This document shows positions 41,533 to 43,979 of a stretch of 43,979 nt of DNA, piece by piece; positions within the stretch are counted from its first letter, which is position 1; the number at the start of each line of letters is the position of its first letter. Origin of the DNA: Acidithiobacillus_B sp049965315 (GTDB lineage: Bacteria; Pseudomonadota; Gammaproteobacteria; Acidithiobacillales; Acidithiobacillaceae); contig NZ_JBMFWL010000014.1 of assembly GCF_049965315.1 (NCBI RefSeq), forward strand, positions 1 to 43,979, read 5' to 3'. Position numbers and translations under genes: made by a program. Under the pieces are notes generated by a model, which was given only the letters and a program-made list of their open reading frames with translations, ran no database searches and was not told where the DNA came from.

Positions 41533-43047
41533 TCATGCATTATGCGCATGGCCACCAGAGTCTGTGTCAGCAAACCAGGGCGCCCGCGCTTCAAGAATGA
41601 GCGCTTTGGCCCGCTCCTCGTCCACACCAGCGATTTCGCACAATTCACTCGCCGCCAACTCCGCAAGGTCTTCGGCCGTTACCACACCTTTACTTGCCAG
41701 CAAATGCGCAAGCCCTTTATCCATATCCTTCAGGTTCAGCAAATCCTGGCCGGGCTCGCTCAGCGCCACCTGCTCTTCCTCGGCGATGGCCCTGTTGAGC
41801 AGGACGTCGCGCGCCCGCCGCCGCAGTTCCCCCACCAGATCCTCATCCAGTCCCTCAATCTCCATCATCTCCGCCGCCGGCACATAGGCCACCTCTTCGA
41901 TGGAGGTAAAGCCCTCCTCCACCAGCAGCCCGGCCAGCTCCTCGTCGACTCCGAGGTTTTCCACGAAGTGCCGGCGATAACCGGCCTCTTCCTCGCTGCG
42001 CTTGCTCACCGCCTCGTCCTGGGTCAGGATGTTGATGGCCCAACCCGTCAGTTGACTGGCCAAGCGCACGTTCTGCCCGCCCCGCCCGATGGCAAGGGAT
42101 AATTGATCCTGCTCCACCACCACATCCATGCTGTGGGTGGTTTCGTCCACCACGATGCTGGATACCTCGGCGGGCGACAAGGCGTTGATGACATAATTGG
42201 CCGGCTCCGCAGACCAGACCACGATATCGACACGCTCGCCCTTCAATTCGTTGATGACCGTCTGCACCCGATTCCCGCGCAGGCCCACGCAGGCCCCCAC
42301 CGGATCGATACGCGGATCATGGGAACGCACGGCGATCTTCGCGCGCAAACCCGGATCCCTTGCCGCCCCCATGATCTCGATCAAGCCGTTGCCGATTTCC
42401 GGAACTTCCAGGGCAAAGAGCTTGATGAGCAACTCCGGCGTGATGCGGGACAAAAAGAGTTGGGGTCCCCGTTGCACCCGGCGCACATCCTTCAGATGCG
42501 CCTTGATGCGATCGCCCGGACGAACGGCCTCCCGCGGCATCATCTCCTCGCGCAGCAAAACCGCTTCGGCACGGCCAAGGTCAATAATGGCGTTACCCTT
42601 TTCCATCCGCTTGATCAGGCCGCTGATGATATCGCCCTTGCGCAGCGCAAAATCCGCGACAATCCGGTCGCGCTCCGCATCGCGAACCTTTTGCACAATG
42701 ACCTGTTTGGCCGTCTGCGCCGCAATGCGGCCAAATTCCACCGGCGGCAGGACCTCCTCCACCGTCTGCCCGACTTCCGCATCCGGCGCGATCCGGCGAG
42801 CTGCGCTGAGGGGCATTTCCAGATTGGTGTCGACGCCTTCGGCATCGTCGGCCACCACCTGCCACAAGCGCCGCGTGGTGAACTCACCGGTTTTGCGATC
42901 AATCGCTACCGCGATATGCCAGTCCTGGCCATATTTCTTTTTCGACGCTGAAACCAGAGATGCTTCCAGGGCTTGGAAAATGACCTCTTTATCGATGTCT
43001 TTCTCATGGGCGACGGCATCCGCCAGGTAAAGAAGCTCACGACTCAT
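41533..43047 (-). CDS. nusA: Transcription termination/antitermination factor NusA
   Basis: 504 residues: an N-terminal polymerase-binding domain (MSRELLYLADAVAHEKDIDKEVIF), S1 (about 135-200), two KH domains (GACVGLRGNRVQ; AIGRGGQNVRLA) and two C-terminal acidic helix-hairpin repeats, as in E. coli. It modulates pausing, intrinsic termination and rRNA antitermination. Its place directly behind an rRNA operon end and a terminator is notable, as NusA could act on its own leader. Confidence 0.97.
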   Translation of the reverse strand: MSRELLYLADAVAHEKDIDKEVIFQALEASLVSASKKKYGQDWHIAVAIDRKTGEFTTRRLWQVVADDAEGVDTNLEMPLSAARRIAPDAEVGQTVEEVLPPVEFGRIAAQTAKQVIVQKVRDAERDRIVADFALRKGDIISGLIKRMEKGNAIIDLGRAEAVLLREEMMPREAVRPGDRIKAHLKDVRRVQRGPQLFLSRITPELLIKLFALEVPEIGNGLIEIMGAARDPGLRAKIAVRSHDPRIDPVGACVGLRGNRVQTVINELKGERVDIVVWSAEPANYVINALSPAEVSSIVVDETTHSMDVVVEQDQLSLAIGRGGQNVRLASQLTGWAINILTQDEAVSKRSEEEAGYRRHFVENLGVDEELAGLLVEEGFTSIEEVAYVPAAEMMEIEGLDEDLVGELRRRARDVLLNRAIAEEEQVALSEPGQDLLNLKDMDKGLAHLLASKGVVTAEDLAELAASELCEIAGVDEERAKALILEARAPWFADTDSGGHAHNA

Positions 43048-43078
43048 GCACCTACTCCTCTCCGCTGTATCCGTCGTT

Positions 43079-43534
43079 TTACCATTGGGGAATCAATTTG
43101 GCCCTGGCGATATCCGCCAGCGCAACGCGCCGCTCGCCATCCGCTGCGCGAATGACCACCAGATCCCCATCCATTGCCAGCAACTCGCCGCGCAGATGCT
43201 TACGCCCCTGCGCGGCGGTGTGCAGCTCAATATGCGCCTGCTCTCCCACAAAGCGCTGGAAGTCGGCGGCCTTCTTCAATGGCCGATCCACTCCGGGACT
43301 CGACACTTCCAGGCGATAATGTCCAGCGATGGGATTTTCCACATCCAGCCACGCACTCAGGTGGCGGCTTACCGCCGCACAGTCGTCGATGTTGACACCG
43401 CCTTCGCGATCCACGAAGACCTGAAGCGCCACAGCCCGACCCGTGCGCGTCAGGCGCGCATCCACCAGCTCGCAAGCCAATGCCGCCACCTGCTGCGCAA
43501 TGGCATTGTACAGTCGCTCTTCCACTCTCGTCAC
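43079..43534 (-). CDS. rimP: Ribosome maturation factor RimP
   Basis: 151 residues from the GTG at 43532-43534, which aligns VTRVEERLYNAIAQQVAAL with the normal RimP N-terminus and gives the usual length (about 150). A longer frame to 43609 would run through two terminator hairpins and is rejected. Typical runs: VFVDREGGVNIDDCAAVSRHLSAWLDVEDP-like and YRLEVSSPGVDRPLKKAADF. It helps 30S assembly. First gene of the rimP-nusA-infB-rbfA-truB-rpsO-pnp block. Confidence 0.93.
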   Translation of the reverse strand: MTRVEERLYNAIAQQVAALACELVDARLTRTGRAVALQVFVDREGGVNIDDCAAVSRHLSAWLDVENPIAGHYRLEVSSPGVDRPLKKAADFQRFVGEQAHIELHTAAQGRKHLRGELLAMDGDLVVIRAADGERRVALADIARAKLIPQW

Positions 43535-43550
43535 GCCCCGCTGAAGAAAC

Positions 43551-43577
43551 AAAAAAGCGGGCACTCGGCCCACTTTT
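43551..43577 (-). terminator. Intrinsic terminator or attenuator in the rimP leader
   Basis: On the minus strand AAAAGTGGGC (43577-43568) pairs with GCCCGCTTTT (43562-43553, one G-U) around CGAGT, giving a T-run of six at 43556-43551. It ends 16 bases before the rimP GTG, so it controls entry into the nusA operon. Confidence 0.75.
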
Positions 43578-43597
43578 ATTAAGGATAACAGAATGCC

Positions 43598-43636
43598 CAT
43601 AAAAATCAACCCCGCCTGGATACTCAGGCGGGGTTG
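43598..43636 (-). terminator. Intrinsic terminator of the rRNA operon
   Basis: CAACCCCGCCTG (43636-43625 read on minus) pairs perfectly over 12 bp with CAGGCGGGGTTG (43618-43607) around a 6-base loop and is followed by ATTTTTAT. It lies 15 bases after the 5S gene. Confidence 0.85.
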
Positions 43637-43651
43637 ATGGACTCAATAGGA

Positions 43652-43768
43652 GTCTGGCGGTGACCGACTTTCGCGGAGGGAGGCCCTCGACTATCATAGG
43701 CGCTGCAGTGTTTCACGGTCCTGTTCGGGATGGGAAGGGGTGGTGCCACTGCGCTATGGCCGCCAGAC
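43652..43768 (-). rRNA. rrf: 5S ribosomal RNA
   Basis: About 117 bases. The ends pair (GTCTGGCGG at the 5' end with CCGCCAGAC at the 3' end). The loop regions CCATAGCGCAGTGGCACCAC, CCCGAACAGGACCGTGAAAC and GCCTATGATAGTC are typical of proteobacterial 5S. Ends are estimated to a few bases from this pairing. Confidence 0.95.
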
Positions 43769-43850
43769 AAGGGTAAACCTTGTTTGCCGCCGGGGCTGGA
43801 TTCCCGAAGGCCTGGTGTTGGTGAAGGGAAAGGGGATGCTCAGGTGATAT

Positions 43851-43979
43851 ATGGTCAAGCCGCACGGGCGATTAGTACAGGTTAGCTACACGCATTGCTG
43901 CGCTTCCACACCCTGCCTATCAACGTGGTGGTCTTCCACGGCCCTTCAGGAGGCATAAAGCCTCGGGAGATCTCATCTT
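43851..43979 (-). rRNA. rrl: 23S ribosomal RNA, 3' end (runs off the right edge)
   Basis: The minus strand shows the last helices of 23S: GATGAGATCTCCC, the hairpin around CCTGAAGG, CGTTGATAGGCAGGGTGTG, GCGCAGCAATGCGTGTAGCTAACC, and TACTAATCGCCCGTGCGGCTTGACC, matching the E. coli 3' end. The end is set near 43851 by similarity to the E. coli end GGCTTAACCTT. The 82-base spacer to 5S shows no tRNA. Confidence 0.95.

Noticed and set aside
43535..43609. N-terminal extension of RimP from an upstream ATG
   Set aside because: It would code through both the T-tract of the rRNA terminator and the second hairpin; the GTG at 43534 gives the family length.

Overview
The window looks like part of the chromosome of an acidophilic sulfur or iron chemolithoautotroph related to Acidithiobacillus. 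This is an inference from high GC content, a SulP sulfate permease, an NAD-type isocitrate dehydrogenase in a TCA segment with no 2-oxoglutarate dehydrogenase genes, a RuBisCO-like protein in a methionine-salvage cluster, and general gamma/acidithiobacillial gene order. Almost all of it is housekeeping DNA. The only clear mobile DNA is at the left edge. A run of 97 N interrupts the sulfate permease gene.

Layout. (1) 1-606: 5' end of an ISL3-type transposase gene (minus), then a non-coding stretch with three 11-bp repeats, then the 3' part of a tRNA-Glu gene lacking its 5' half. This looks like the distal attachment site of an element integrated in tRNA-Glu, with the element lying to the left. 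(2) 629-6335, minus operon rluD-pgeF-mtnD-mtnW-mtnX-mtnB-gcvR-def: rRNA modification, a methionine-salvage branch using a RuBisCO-like enolase, an ACT-domain regulator and peptide deformylase. (3) 6364-7122: bamD, divergent from rluD. (4) 7141-14755, minus operon acn-icd-sucC-orf114-sucD-nadE-glnB: enzymes around 2-oxoglutarate and succinyl-CoA, then glutamine-dependent NAD synthetase and the PII sensor of 2-oxoglutarate and ATP. A small coiled-coil membrane protein sits between the two succinyl-CoA ligase subunits. (5) 15061-17817: sulP (with the assembly gap) and a coupled periplasmic Sel1-repeat protein, preceded by a promoter and a foldable RNA leader. (6) 17814-23177: gltX (minus), mltD and fabI (plus), transaldolase (minus). 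(7) 23402-25600: bcp, phoH-type gene, small DUF2892 protein. (8) 25826-31087: lysC-argD-argF-argG-ppnP-gloA. (9) 31113-33886: dnaQ, rnhA and a YafS-like methyltransferase (minus), with gloB divergent. (10) 33929-43534, minus: an M16 peptidase, then the classical rimP-nusA-infB-rbfA-truB-rpsO-pnp block. (11) 43551-43979, minus: end of an rRNA operon (23S 3' end, 5S) and two tandem terminators just before rimP.

How the genes work together. Several operons are packed with 1-8 base overlaps, so translational coupling is likely. The mtn genes recycle the methylthio group of methylthioadenosine to methionine, and the adjacent pgeF may supply the phosphorolysis step. The acn-icd operon makes 2-oxoglutarate and ends with its sensor glnB. 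The right-hand block makes translation and RNA-decay machinery and sits directly behind an rRNA operon.

No CRISPR array, prophage structural gene or obvious new defence system is visible. The least explained items are the sulP leader RNA, the 114-residue protein between sucC and sucD, the zinc-site variant of GltX and the terminator directly before rimP.
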